Positions 1 to 7,813 of a DNA stretch of 23,493 bases are shown one piece after another. The position numbers and the translations under genes were made by a program. Origin of the DNA: an uncultured Bacteroidales bacterium. GTDB lineage: Bacteria; Bacteroidota; Bacteroidia; Bacteroidales; Paludibacteraceae. The notes under the pieces were generated by a model. It made no database searches, was not told the DNA's origin, and saw nothing but the letters and a program-made list of their open reading frames with translations. Where the stretch lies: NCBI GenBank assembly GCA_937916355.1, contig CALFTM010000039.1, positions 1 to 23,493 on the forward strand, read 5' to 3'. The stretch's first letter is position 1; every line of letters starts with the position of its first letter.

Positions 1-2692
1 TTGGTGCAATTTCACTACCTCCCTCTGTATCAAAAGTGATAGTGTATTGGTTGATAGACCACTGTGCTGTAAAGGTGGTGTCCTTTGCTGGCATGGTTGC
101 TGGCACTACTCCATCCCAGCCTGCGAAAGTGTAACCCTCTTTCGCTACAGTCGGTGCTGTGATCGCACTTCCATAATCCACCATCTCTCTTGAAATGACT
201 GAATCGCCCTCGAAAACAAATGTCAATTCATATTGGTTGACTGTATATTGAGCCCTCAGCGTGCTATCTTTCTTCAATACGAAAGGAAAATCAATCGTCT
301 CATCTGCCACAGAAATCCAATGGCTGAAAGTGTATCCAGTGCGAGATGGTTCTTCAAACGAGTCGAAAGAGGTATTGTATTCATATTTCTCCTGTTTGAT
401 AGACACTCCATCATGGTCGATAAGGCTCAACGTATATTCATTGATGTCATACAATGCGAATATGGTATCATTAGCGGCAGGCATCTGACTTACAATCTTG
501 CTCCAACCGTTAAACGTATAACCTTCTCTCTTAGGGTCGGCTGGCTGAATTTTAGGGTGATCGCCATACGCCACTTTTTCAGAAGAGATAATTGTGGAGT
601 CGAAATTCATGTAGTAGAGCATGAATGTATCCACCTTGAATACCGCATAAACAATGGTATCTTTCGCAGGCATATCAAATGGGAAATCGACCATGTTTCC
701 ATTTTGGTCATCATCGCTCCAACCCACGAAAGTATGTCCCGTTTTTGACGCATCGCTTGGAGCGACCACACTGCTACCGAAAGCAACCTCTCTTGTCTCA
801 TGAACCTCTCCATTAGCAATAGCCTTGAAGTTGTAGTTGTTCGGAGTTGAGTCGTATTGAGCAACGACGATGGTGTCTTGAGTCACAGACGCAACTGCCG
901 GCACCCATTTTCCGTTGAAAGAATAAGTGTATTCAGCAGTAGCCGGACGCACCGGGTTCTCTCCCTTATATGCAGGAAGTTCCGCACCATAATCCACATA
1001 AGTGAAATATAGTGAAGTACCATCATAATTTACAAATTCCACACGGAAAGTATCTATTGCGAAGTTCGCGCTCACCTCTTTGTTGCCATCCACACGGAAA
1101 CCGTACACCGGTTGGGTCATATTTGCATCCCCATTCCAATTGACAAAATGGTGGTGTGCCGCAGGCGTTGCAGTCAGTGTGATGGAATCGTTACAATAAA
1201 CCTTGTCGGTTGCAGAGAAATCTTTTGTAAGCGTTTCGTTAAACATCACAACCGAACCCATGTTCGCATCATTCACACTTGCACTTACATCAAAAGAGTC
1301 TTTTGCAAAGACTGCAACGTAGGTCTTAGGGTTTGCCTCGACCAACACTGATCTCGTAAGACTATCATTGGTCATATCATCTTCCCATCCGAGGAACGTA
1401 TAACATTCGTTCGCCGGAGTAACAGAAATATTAACTCGAGTATCAATTTCGTGCTGACCACTACCAGTAGTCACACCCATACCGCTTGGTTTGGTGATGA
1501 CTTTAAGATCAAAATTGTTACCCTCGAAAATAGCCGTGAAAGTTTCCACTTTCGGATGTGTTCCTTCAATATAATCGTAAGTAAATGTAGGTTGTCCCTC
1601 TCCGATTTTACCTCTCATATCACTCTCCCAGTGCGAGAAATCATACCCCGGGTTAGTTGTTGCAGAGATAGTGACGGTCTGCTTCTCACATGTCACACGA
1701 GAAATAACCGTTGCAGAACCTGCTTTCGCGTTACCAGAAACAGCATATACCTCAATCTCTTTAAGGAAAGACTTGATCTTATCAATTTTGATTCCAGTCT
1801 CCTTCTGATATTCATCATCTCGACCATCATCTTCTGGCAAACAAGGAATATATATCACCAAATTCTTATTTGTACCATTACCAATCTCATTTTCAAAAGC
1901 TGGAGGAGTAGTAGAATTAAAATAGATACTCTCCAATTTCTCCAAACCATCTAATGAACCATACTTTACGGAAGTCATGGAAGAAGGCAACATCACTTGC
2001 GTCAAATGCACTTGTTGATACAAGGCATCTGTGGCAAATTCAGTCACACCCTCTGGAATCACCAACTCACCGATGGTCATATCTTGTGGCAATTTCACAA
2101 GCGTAGTAGTATCAGCATCATACACCGCACCATATTGATCCACAAAATAACATTCGTTTTCTGGGTCGACCTCAATAACCGACAACTCGTAACAATCCGT
2201 TGCCCAACGATCTTTTAACGTACAAACATTCTTTGGAATGTAGATAGAATCCAACTTTGAACACCCTCTAAAGGCTTCAAGCCCAATTGTGGTCAATGTA
2301 GTAGGCAACGAGACACTTGTCACATTTGAAAGATTACGAAATGCTGCATTACCAATTTCTGTAACACCCTCTTCTACAACAATGCTTGTTATTCGAGATG
2401 AATAATTATGCCAATCATCTCCGTTGTCTTTCTCACAACTAACATCATATCCATCCCTCTCCCATTCCGTGTCATAATCATGGGTAACACCTGCGTCGTA
2501 ATCAGGGCATTGGGTAAACCATTCTCTTCCCCCTTCATACTTTTCTCCTTTACTAATAGTCAAGACACCAGTATCAGTATCCACCGTCCAGTTAGTACCT
2601 CCACTTGTACCTTTGTAAGTTGCAGCATGTACCCCCGTACACAGCAAAATCAGTGACAATGCCAGCCACGTCTTCCTTAAATAATTAACCAT
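1..2692 (-). CDS. BspA-like leucine-rich / InlB-repeat secreted protein, C-terminus cut by window edge
   Basis: The reading frame is open from ATG at 2692 to the window edge (897 codons, no stop), so the N-terminus is complete and the C-terminus lies outside. Residues 1-22 form a signal peptide (MVNYLRKTWLALSLILL, then a small-residue cleavage region). Residues about 85-300 carry BspA/LRR_5-type units with the pattern 'I..IG..AF..C..L..I.IP' (for example LTTIGLEAFRGCSKLDSIYI). Residues about 317-548 hold three divergent InlB-type repeats ending in 'F..W..D' and 'A.FA'. From about 549 onward there are at least five Listeria-Bacteroides (Flg_new-like) repeats with the hallmark GYTF-x-GW, and a further unit starts at the edge. 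Such proteins are usually surface adhesins or binding proteins; the ligand cannot be told. A sorting domain (type IX secretion or anchor) would be expected beyond the window. Family assignment is strong, function is inference. Confidence 0.88.
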   Translation of the reverse strand, partial: MVNYLRKTWLALSLILLCTGVHAATYKGTSGGTNWTVDTDTGVLTISKGEKYEGGREWFTQCPDYDAGVTHDYDTEWERDGYDVSCEKDNGDDWHNYSSRITSIVVEEGVTEIGNAAFRNLSNVTSVSLPTTLTTIGLEAFRGCSKLDSIYIPKNVCTLKDRWATDCYELSVIEVDPENECYFVDQYGAVYDADTTTLVKLPQDMTIGELVIPEGVTEFATDALYQQVHLTQVMLPSSMTSVKYGSLDGLEKLESIYFNSTTPPAFENEIGNGTNKNLVIYIPCLPEDDGRDDEYQKETGIKIDKIKSFLKEIEVYAVSGNAKAGSATVISRVTCEKQTVTISATTNPGYDFSHWESDMRGKIGEGQPTFTYDYIEGTHPKVETFTAIFEGNNFDLKVITKPSGMGVTTGSGQHEIDTRVNISVTPANECYTFLGWEDDMTNDSLTRSVLVEANPKTYVAVFAKDSFDVSASVNDANMGSVVMFNETLTKDFSATDKVYCNDSITLTATPAAHHHFVNWNGDANMTQPVYGFRVDGNKEVSANFAIDTFRVEFVNYDGTSLYFTYVDYGAELPAYKGENPVRPATAEYTYSFNGKWVPAVASVTQDTIVVAQYDSTPNNYNFKAIANGEVHETREVAFGSSVVAPSDASKTGHTFVGWSDDDQNGNMVDFPFDMPAKDTIVYAVFKVDTFMLYYMNFDSTIISSEKVAYGDHPKIQPADPKREGYTFNGWSKIVSQMPAANDTIFALYDINEYTLSLIDHDGVSIKQEKYEYNTSFDSFEEPSRTGYTFSHWISVADETIDFPFVLKKDSTLRAQYTVNQYELTFVFEGDSVISREMVDYGSAITAPTVAKEGYTFAGWDGVVPATMPAKDTTFTAQWSINQYTITFDTEGGSEIAP

Positions 2693-2772
2693 ATATTCGT
2701 CAAGTAATTTAAATTTCTCATTGCTCGCTATCTTCACTTTCCTTTCAAAAACATAAAAAAGCAAAAACAGCG

Positions 2773-2780
2773 CAAATTTA
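2773..2780 (-). promoter_or_regulatory. Candidate -7 box for the BspA-like gene
   Basis: On the minus strand this reads TAAATTTG, a full match to the Bacteroidetes -7 consensus TAnnTTTG, and would give a leader of roughly 70 nt before the ATG at 2692. No convincing TTG/TTTG -33 element lies about 20 nt upstream, so it is only a candidate. Confidence 0.45.
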
Positions 2781-2970
2781 CACCTTTTATTTTGATTTAT
2801 TATAATCCATTCTGTTTCAATCGAATATTTTTTTATTACACCTATTTTTTTGCACATTCCCGCAACTCATGAGTATAAGAAAATAATAATATAATAATAT
2901 TTGAATAACCAAAAAACAATCACTAAACCTATCTTACAACAAAATCAAAATATAACAATTAATAAAAATC

Positions 2971-3006
2971 AAAAAAAATCGCCCCATACAAATGGAGCGA
3001 TTTTTC
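2971..3006 (-). terminator. Rho-independent terminator of the GH94-GPH operon
   Basis: The stem AAAAATCGC (2974-2982) pairs with GCGATTTTT (2997-3005) and continues inward past one C-A mismatch as CCAT/ATGG. In minus-strand RNA the hairpin is followed by an uninterrupted U run of eight. It lies about 25 nt after the stop of the last operon gene (3030), so it ends the five-gene unit. Confidence 0.85.
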
Positions 3007-3029
3007 TTATCATTATAAAAACTCAACGA

Positions 3030-4463
3030 TTAGTTTTCTTTCGCAGCTTTCATTTCTGCAAGCTTTCTTGAGTTTTCTGCAATTTTCTTTTCGTCGATAT
3101 TGTAACACAACAAGCAAACCACACCGATAACAGCACCCACCAAAGGTAACAAAGCAAACATACTACCCAACGAAGAAATAATATCATCGCTTAACTTAAT
3201 ATTCGCTTCAAAACCAATGAATGCCAAGGCATAAGCCGGAATAGAATTAGCTAAAGCTTGACCTAATTTTTGAGCCATAGTTGCAGATGAATAAATCAAT
3301 CCTGTAGCACGACGACCTGTCTCTACCTCAGCATTGTCTGCAACATCAGCATACATACTCCACATAATGTATCCTGAAGGTCCGATACACAAAGTAAATA
3401 AGATATTCAAGATAATGATTGCTCCAATATTCTCTTTGTCAACAAACAAGAACGCAATAGATAGAATTGAAGCCAATATAAAACATCCAATCCAAGTTGG
3501 TTTCTTTCCAAATTTAGCAACAACGATTTGAATCAACAAAGTTCCTAAGATAGTAACAATAGAACCAATTGACAACAATAGCGTAGAAACAAGTTCCCAA
3601 TTCAAATCAAATCCAAATAATTTACCTGTTACAACAAACTCTGTTTCTCCATTAGCATTAACAACAGAATCTGCGATACAGTATTTTGCATAAAAAGGAA
3701 TTAATCCGTTGTGAACAAAAACAAAGAACAACATCGCAATACCTGCAATAGAGAGCATAATCCAAGGTTTATTGTTAACCAAGTCTTTTACATCCTCAGA
3801 AAGTTTACTCTGTTCTTCTTTAACAGGTTCAACTCTTTCACGAGTAAAAAAGAATGTACATAATAATAATACAAGCACAGCAATTGCATAAATCAACGCT
3901 GTTGTAGCGAACGCATCTTGTCCGGAACACTTCATAGAATCTTGGATAGTACGAACGATAGTAAATACGAAACCGTAACTAAAGATACAACCGATTTGCG
4001 CACAGATATTTCTATAAGCAGAAACAGCTGTTCTTTCTTTAGGATCGGCAGAAATAACACCCATCAATGCACCGTAAGGAACATTAACAACCGAATACAT
4101 AATACGGAACAAAAAGAATGTCAAAGAGGCATAAAAAATCTTGCCAGCATCATTGAAATCCGGAGTGTAAAAAGTTAAATAACCGATGATACAGAACGGA
4201 ACTACTCCGAAAAGAATCCAAGGACGGAAACGACCCCAGCGAGTTTTCTTTCTATCTGCTACAGCACCGATAACTACGTCAAAAGCGATGTCTAAACAAG
4301 ATACAATAAGAATCATTGTACCTGCTACTCCTGCATCCAATCCAAAATAATCTGTATAGAACACAGTTGCCATGCATATCAATCCCCAGAAGAGATTACA
4401 TGCTAAGTCTCCAACTCCATACGAAGTTTTCTCCAAAATGGAGAGTTTTTGATTTTCTTTCAT
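3030..4463 (-). CDS. GPH-family (MelB/XynP-like) sugar:cation symporter, second of tandem pair
   Basis: A 477-residue inner-membrane protein with about 12 hydrophobic segments. The N-terminus (YGVGDLACNLFW) and the helix II/loop block DIAFDVVIGAVADR followed by RWGRFRPWI are signatures of the glycoside-pentoside-hexuronide:cation symporter family. The two Asp residues four apart match the cation-site pair of MelB. A loop of about 30 residues separates two helices in the second half (around FVVTGKLFGFDLNW). It lies 11 nt after the upstream paralogue and is last in the operon, just before the terminator. The ATG at 4463 is preferred; a TTG two codons upstream would add two residues. Probable substrate is cellobiose or a related oligosaccharide, inferred only from the linked GH94, GH5 and GH3 genes. 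Confidence 0.9.
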   Translation of the reverse strand: MKENQKLSILEKTSYGVGDLACNLFWGLICMATVFYTDYFGLDAGVAGTMILIVSCLDIAFDVVIGAVADRKKTRWGRFRPWILFGVVPFCIIGYLTFYTPDFNDAGKIFYASLTFFLFRIMYSVVNVPYGALMGVISADPKERTAVSAYRNICAQIGCIFSYGFVFTIVRTIQDSMKCSGQDAFATTALIYAIAVLVLLLCTFFFTRERVEPVKEEQSKLSEDVKDLVNNKPWIMLSIAGIAMLFFVFVHNGLIPFYAKYCIADSVVNANGETEFVVTGKLFGFDLNWELVSTLLLSIGSIVTILGTLLIQIVVAKFGKKPTWIGCFILASILSIAFLFVDKENIGAIIILNILFTLCIGPSGYIMWSMYADVADNAEVETGRRATGLIYSSATMAQKLGQALANSIPAYALAFIGFEANIKLSDDIISSLGSMFALLPLVGAVIGVVCLLCYNIDEKKIAENSRKLAEMKAAKEN

Positions 4464-4474
4464 GATCAATTATA

Positions 4475-5926
4475 TTATTTAGTTTTATTTGCATTCATCT
4501 CTGCAAGCTTAGCCGAGTTTTCTTTGATCTTCTGTTCATCGATGTCGTAGAAGTAAAGAGAAACCAATCCCAACGCTGCTCCTATCAGTGGTATAAACAC
4601 AAAGACAGATCTTACCGCCTCTCTCGTCTCCTCTGTCATATTGATGTCATTTGCAACAAAACCTATCGAAGCCAAAGCAAAAAGTGGCAACGAGTTGGCA
4701 TTTGCATATCCGAACTTTTGAGCAATGGTCGCAGATGAATAAATAAGTCCTGTCGCACGTCTTCCTGTTTTCACTTCCGCATCATCTGCCACATCCGCAT
4801 ACATACTCCACATGATGTAACCAGTCGGTCCGATGGTTAGAGAAAACAACATATTCAACACAATGATCAAACCGGGTTGATCTTTATCTACAAACAACAA
4901 AACGATAGAGACAATGGATGAAACTATGAAACAAGCGATCCAAGTCTCTTTCTTTCCAAATTTTCTCACAACAGGTTGGATGATCAAAGTCCCCAAAATC
5001 GTCAAGATAGCCGAACACGATGCTATCAAAGTATAGAATAGAGTCCAATCCAATTGAATTCCGAATAACGTTCCGTTCACAATGAAATCCACACCATCTG
5101 GAGAAGATGGATTTAATACCATATCGGCAACATAATATTTTGCGTAGTAAGTCACGGTGGTATTATGGCAAGCCGTAAAAATAATCAAGGCAAGTCCAGC
5201 TAAAGACAAACATATCCATTGCTTATTGGTCACCAAATCCTTTAGATCCTCCGTCAAACTATTGTTTTGCACTTTAACTGGCTGTACCCTCTCTCTTGTG
5301 AAAAAGAACGTACAAAACAACAATAGTGATGAAACTATAGCAAAAATAAGAGCAACATAAGAGAAGCCTGTTGACGCTGAAACACCTAAATTATCTACAA
5401 ATTTTTGGGCGAATGTAAACACCATTCCATAACTTAACAAGTTACCAATTTGTGCACCTACGTTTCTATATGCAGAGACTTCGTCTCGCTCTTTCGGGTC
5501 TTCTGAAATAACTCCCAACAACGCACCATAAGGAACGTTCACCAAAGAGTATATTGCACGGAAAAGGAAAAACGTGATATACGCATATACAAGTTTACCT
5601 GTTTCTGCCAAATCAGGTGTATAAAACGCCAAGAATCCCAATACTCCAAAAGGGATAAAACCATACAAAATCCAAGGTCTGAATTTACCCCATTTGGATT
5701 TTACCCTATCTGCAGCAGCTCCGATGAAGACATCCAAAGCTAAATCAATGTAAGACACAATCAGAGTCATAAGTCCTGCCGCAGCTGCGGATATGCCAAA
5801 ATAGTCGGTGTAAAACATCGCAGCGACAACCACAATTCCCCAGAAAAGATTACTTGCCAAGTCGCCTGCGCCGTAAGCGCATTTCTCTATCACAGAGAGT
5901 TTTTTGTTTTTAATGTTTTCGTTCAT
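4475..5926 (-). CDS. GPH-family (MelB/XynP-like) sugar:cation symporter, first of tandem pair
   Basis: A 483-residue membrane transporter starting MNENIKNKKLSVIEK. It shares the block DLALDVFIGAAADR followed by KWGKFRPWILYG with the downstream gene, and by eye more than half of the N-terminal residues are identical between the two, so they are a tandem duplication. Conserved family features are the MelB-type Asp pair in helix II, the segment VNVPYGALLGVISEDPKERDE between helices, and the GRRATGLIYSSATIAQKFG stretch in the second half. The protein would sit in the inner membrane and couple sugar uptake to Na+ or H+. A hairpin at 5943-5981 separates it from the GH3 gene. Substrate is not readable from sequence; cellobiose or cello-oligosaccharides are inferred from the operon. 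Confidence 0.9.
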   Translation of the reverse strand: MNENIKNKKLSVIEKCAYGAGDLASNLFWGIVVVAAMFYTDYFGISAAAAGLMTLIVSYIDLALDVFIGAAADRVKSKWGKFRPWILYGFIPFGVLGFLAFYTPDLAETGKLVYAYITFFLFRAIYSLVNVPYGALLGVISEDPKERDEVSAYRNVGAQIGNLLSYGMVFTFAQKFVDNLGVSASTGFSYVALIFAIVSSLLLFCTFFFTRERVQPVKVQNNSLTEDLKDLVTNKQWICLSLAGLALIIFTACHNTTVTYYAKYYVADMVLNPSSPDGVDFIVNGTLFGIQLDWTLFYTLIASCSAILTILGTLIIQPVVRKFGKKETWIACFIVSSIVSIVLLFVDKDQPGLIIVLNMLFSLTIGPTGYIMWSMYADVADDAEVKTGRRATGLIYSSATIAQKFGYANANSLPLFALASIGFVANDINMTEETREAVRSVFVFIPLIGAALGLVSLYFYDIDEQKIKENSAKLAEMNANKTK

Positions 5927-5942
5927 GGTAATTAGTGTTAAA

Positions 5943-5981
5943 AGTGGAGAACATTAGACCATTCGACCCACGTTCTCCACT
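5943..5981 (-). other. Intercistronic stem-loop between GH3 and symporter genes
   Basis: A perfect 10-bp inverted repeat, AGTGGAGAAC (5943-5952) and GTTCTCCACT (5972-5981), has a 19-nt loop. It fills most of the 68-nt gap. In minus-strand RNA the stem is followed by UUUU then mixed sequence, so it could be a weak attenuator or a processing/stability element rather than a full terminator. Confidence 0.7.
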
Positions 5982-5994
5982 CAGTTAGTTGTTA

Positions 5995-7755
5995 TTATTT
6001 CAATTCTTCAGGATTCAATTTTACTGGAGATTTTCCTGTGAAAGGAATTTCTCCGCAAAGTGCTTTCACTACCGCTCTTTGTGAGAATGAGTCGCAACTG
6101 TACGCGTTCACCTTCATAGAAGCGATTTCTTCGTAGAAATTCACCAAGAACGGATTGCTGTACGAAACTGCAATACGCTTGTTAGGATCGAGCATGTTGG
6201 CCGTCCATACTCCAAACGCCTCGTGATCTTTAAAGAACGGCGTTCCAATCGGGTGGAAATATCTGTTTTCAAAACAGATGAAGACCTTGTCGTAAGTGTA
6301 CAATGAGTCTATCCTCCAACCCCACTGATAGAAGTGAGGACTTACTAACATGTCCACCTCGAAGCCACGTTTTTCTAACTCCTTCTTTGTAAATTCAAAA
6401 GTCTCGCCCTTGTCCTCGTAACTGATAGGCATCAACAATATCTTCTTGCATTTTTCTGCTGTCAACGGAATGTCGTTGTTTCTATCCTCCAACAAAGTCA
6501 CAGACTTTTCTGCCAACTTACTACCTGTCTCAAACACCAAATCCTTGTCAGCCTGCGTCATTTCAGTGAACAAAGAGTCGTTTTTCTGAATAAAGTTGAA
6601 ACGCTCACGCATAGCCCACACACGCTTAACGGCATCGTCCAGACGTGACATTGGAATCTCTCCACGGTTGATGCGAGCCTCAACAGTATCCATATAAGCC
6701 AAATCCGGCCAAAGCACGACATCGGCTCCCGCGATGAAACATTGTACAGAAACCTCCAATTCAGTCGGATAGTAACCTGCGCAACCACCCATGTTGAGCG
6801 CGTCGGTGATGACAACTCCCTCGAAGCCCATCTCTCCTTTCAGCAAATCAACCATCAACTCTTTAGACAATGTAGCCGGAGGCAGCAAACCGTTGATTTT
6901 CTCTTTTTGGTAGAATGGCAATTGGATATGACCCACCATAATGGAAGCTGCACCTGCATCAATCATGCTTTGGAACAACTTACCGAAAGTGGCGCGCCAC
7001 TCTTTTTCGCTCAAACTGTTGGCGGTGGTCACAAGATGCTGGTTACGCATCGTAACACCGTCTCCGGGGAAATGCTTTACAGTAGAGATAACGTTTTGGT
7101 CGTGCAATCCCTTCATCTGCTTTTTCAGCAAAGGAATAGCCAAATCCGCACTGTCGGAAACCGAACGTTCGATAACCAACTCCTGCAGCGGATTCATGTT
7201 CAAGTCGCACACCGGATGAAGCAACCAGTTATAGCCCATCTCCTTTGACTCCATAGCGATTGACTTACCGAAGTTGTAAGCCAGTTCCTCGTCGTTAGCC
7301 GCTCCGAGAGACATTCCGGCAGGCATGTGCGTATATTTAGAGTAAGTCTCGCCCATACCACGTTCAAAATCCTCAGAGACAAGAACGGGGTATTTTGCCG
7401 CATCATTATAATCCTTGATAGCCTTGGCAATTAAGGCGTAGATATCACCATCTTTTCCTCCATTTTCATTGTAATACCAATTGGGAATGAAAACACTGCC
7501 AATCGGATATTTTTCCATGAACTTCTTCATATCTCCGTCACCCATTTTCAGGTGATCGAAATATTTAGCATTAACCATCATGGTCTGTCCGATTTTTTCA
7601 CGGACGCTCAAACTTTTCCAAGAAGTATCTTTTGCCTCGAAAACAAACTTCTCAGCAGGCTTTTGCCCATTCTGCACAGAAGGATTCGAGCATTGTGTCA
7701 TTGTTAAGACACTACACACTATAGTTAGTCCAACAAGTTTATTAACGATCTTCAT
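5995..7755 (-). CDS. Glycoside hydrolase family 3 enzyme (NagZ-like catalytic domain), exported lipoprotein-like
   Basis: 586 residues from ATG at 7755 (MKIVNKLVGLTIVCSVL). An ATG 18 codons upstream gives an implausible N-terminus, so the 7755 start is chosen. The signal peptide ends TMTQC; Cys is the likely lipidation site but Gln at -1 is unusual. The GH3 TIM barrel follows: KHFPGDG at residues 227-233, VMVGHIQLPFY-type strand, and VVITDALNMGG with the presumed nucleophile Asp318. A second domain of about 200 residues follows but the fibronectin-like domain of large beta-glucosidases is absent. In this NagZ/Nag3-like branch an Asp-x-His on the loop after KHFPGxG serves as acid/base; here it is Asn238-Gln-His240. 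It is the third gene of the operon. Activity could be beta-glucosidase, N-acetylglucosaminidase or phosphorylase; I cannot choose. Confidence 0.85.
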   Translation of the reverse strand: MKIVNKLVGLTIVCSVLTMTQCSNPSVQNGQKPAEKFVFEAKDTSWKSLSVREKIGQTMMVNAKYFDHLKMGDGDMKKFMEKYPIGSVFIPNWYYNENGGKDGDIYALIAKAIKDYNDAAKYPVLVSEDFERGMGETYSKYTHMPAGMSLGAANDEELAYNFGKSIAMESKEMGYNWLLHPVCDLNMNPLQELVIERSVSDSADLAIPLLKKQMKGLHDQNVISTVKHFPGDGVTMRNQHLVTTANSLSEKEWRATFGKLFQSMIDAGAASIMVGHIQLPFYQKEKINGLLPPATLSKELMVDLLKGEMGFEGVVITDALNMGGCAGYYPTELEVSVQCFIAGADVVLWPDLAYMDTVEARINRGEIPMSRLDDAVKRVWAMRERFNFIQKNDSLFTEMTQADKDLVFETGSKLAEKSVTLLEDRNNDIPLTAEKCKKILLMPISYEDKGETFEFTKKELEKRGFEVDMLVSPHFYQWGWRIDSLYTYDKVFICFENRYFHPIGTPFFKDHEAFGVWTANMLDPNKRIAVSYSNPFLVNFYEEIASMKVNAYSCDSFSQRAVVKALCGEIPFTGKSPVKLNPEELK

Positions 7756-7786
7756 GATATCTGATTTAAAGGGAAAAAGAAGGAAG

Positions 7787-7804
7787 AGGAAGCCCCCCCT
7801 TCCT
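7787..7804 (-). other. Intercistronic stem-loop between GH5 and GH3 genes
   Basis: In minus-strand RNA AGGAAG pairs with CUUCCU around a loop of six G residues, followed by a pyrimidine-rich U-containing stretch. It lies in the 58-nt gap between the GH5 stop (7814) and the GH3 start (7755). The run of seven G is striking in this AT-rich setting. It could be a processing or attenuation element. Confidence 0.45.
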
Positions 7805-7813
7805 TCCATGATT

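Larger units (their letters stand above)
2693..3029. other. AT-rich intergenic region, no gene seen
   Basis: This 337-nt gap separates the sugar-symporter gene from the BspA-like gene, both on the minus strand. It holds the operon terminator at 2971-3006 and the candidate promoter near 2773-2780. The remainder (about 2781-2970) is very AT-rich with simple A/T runs, and I see no open frame, RNA gene or clear repeat in it. Confidence 0.7.

Noticed and set aside
233..2656. Several plus-strand open frames across the first 2.7 kb
   Set aside because: The minus strand holds one uninterrupted frame with signal peptide and known repeats that runs off the window; the plus frames are shadows.
2781..2970. 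AT-rich repeats such as alternating AAT runs as a possible origin or array
   Set aside because: Only simple low-complexity sequence; no ordered repeat units, DnaA boxes or spacers.
4464..4469. TTG start two codons upstream for the second symporter
   Set aside because: An ATG follows immediately at 4463 and better matches the N-terminus of the paralogue.
7756..7809. Upstream ATG for GH3 (starting MEGRGG)
   Set aside because: It would place 18 odd residues before a good signal peptide and overlaps the G-run hairpin; the ATG at 7755 is better.
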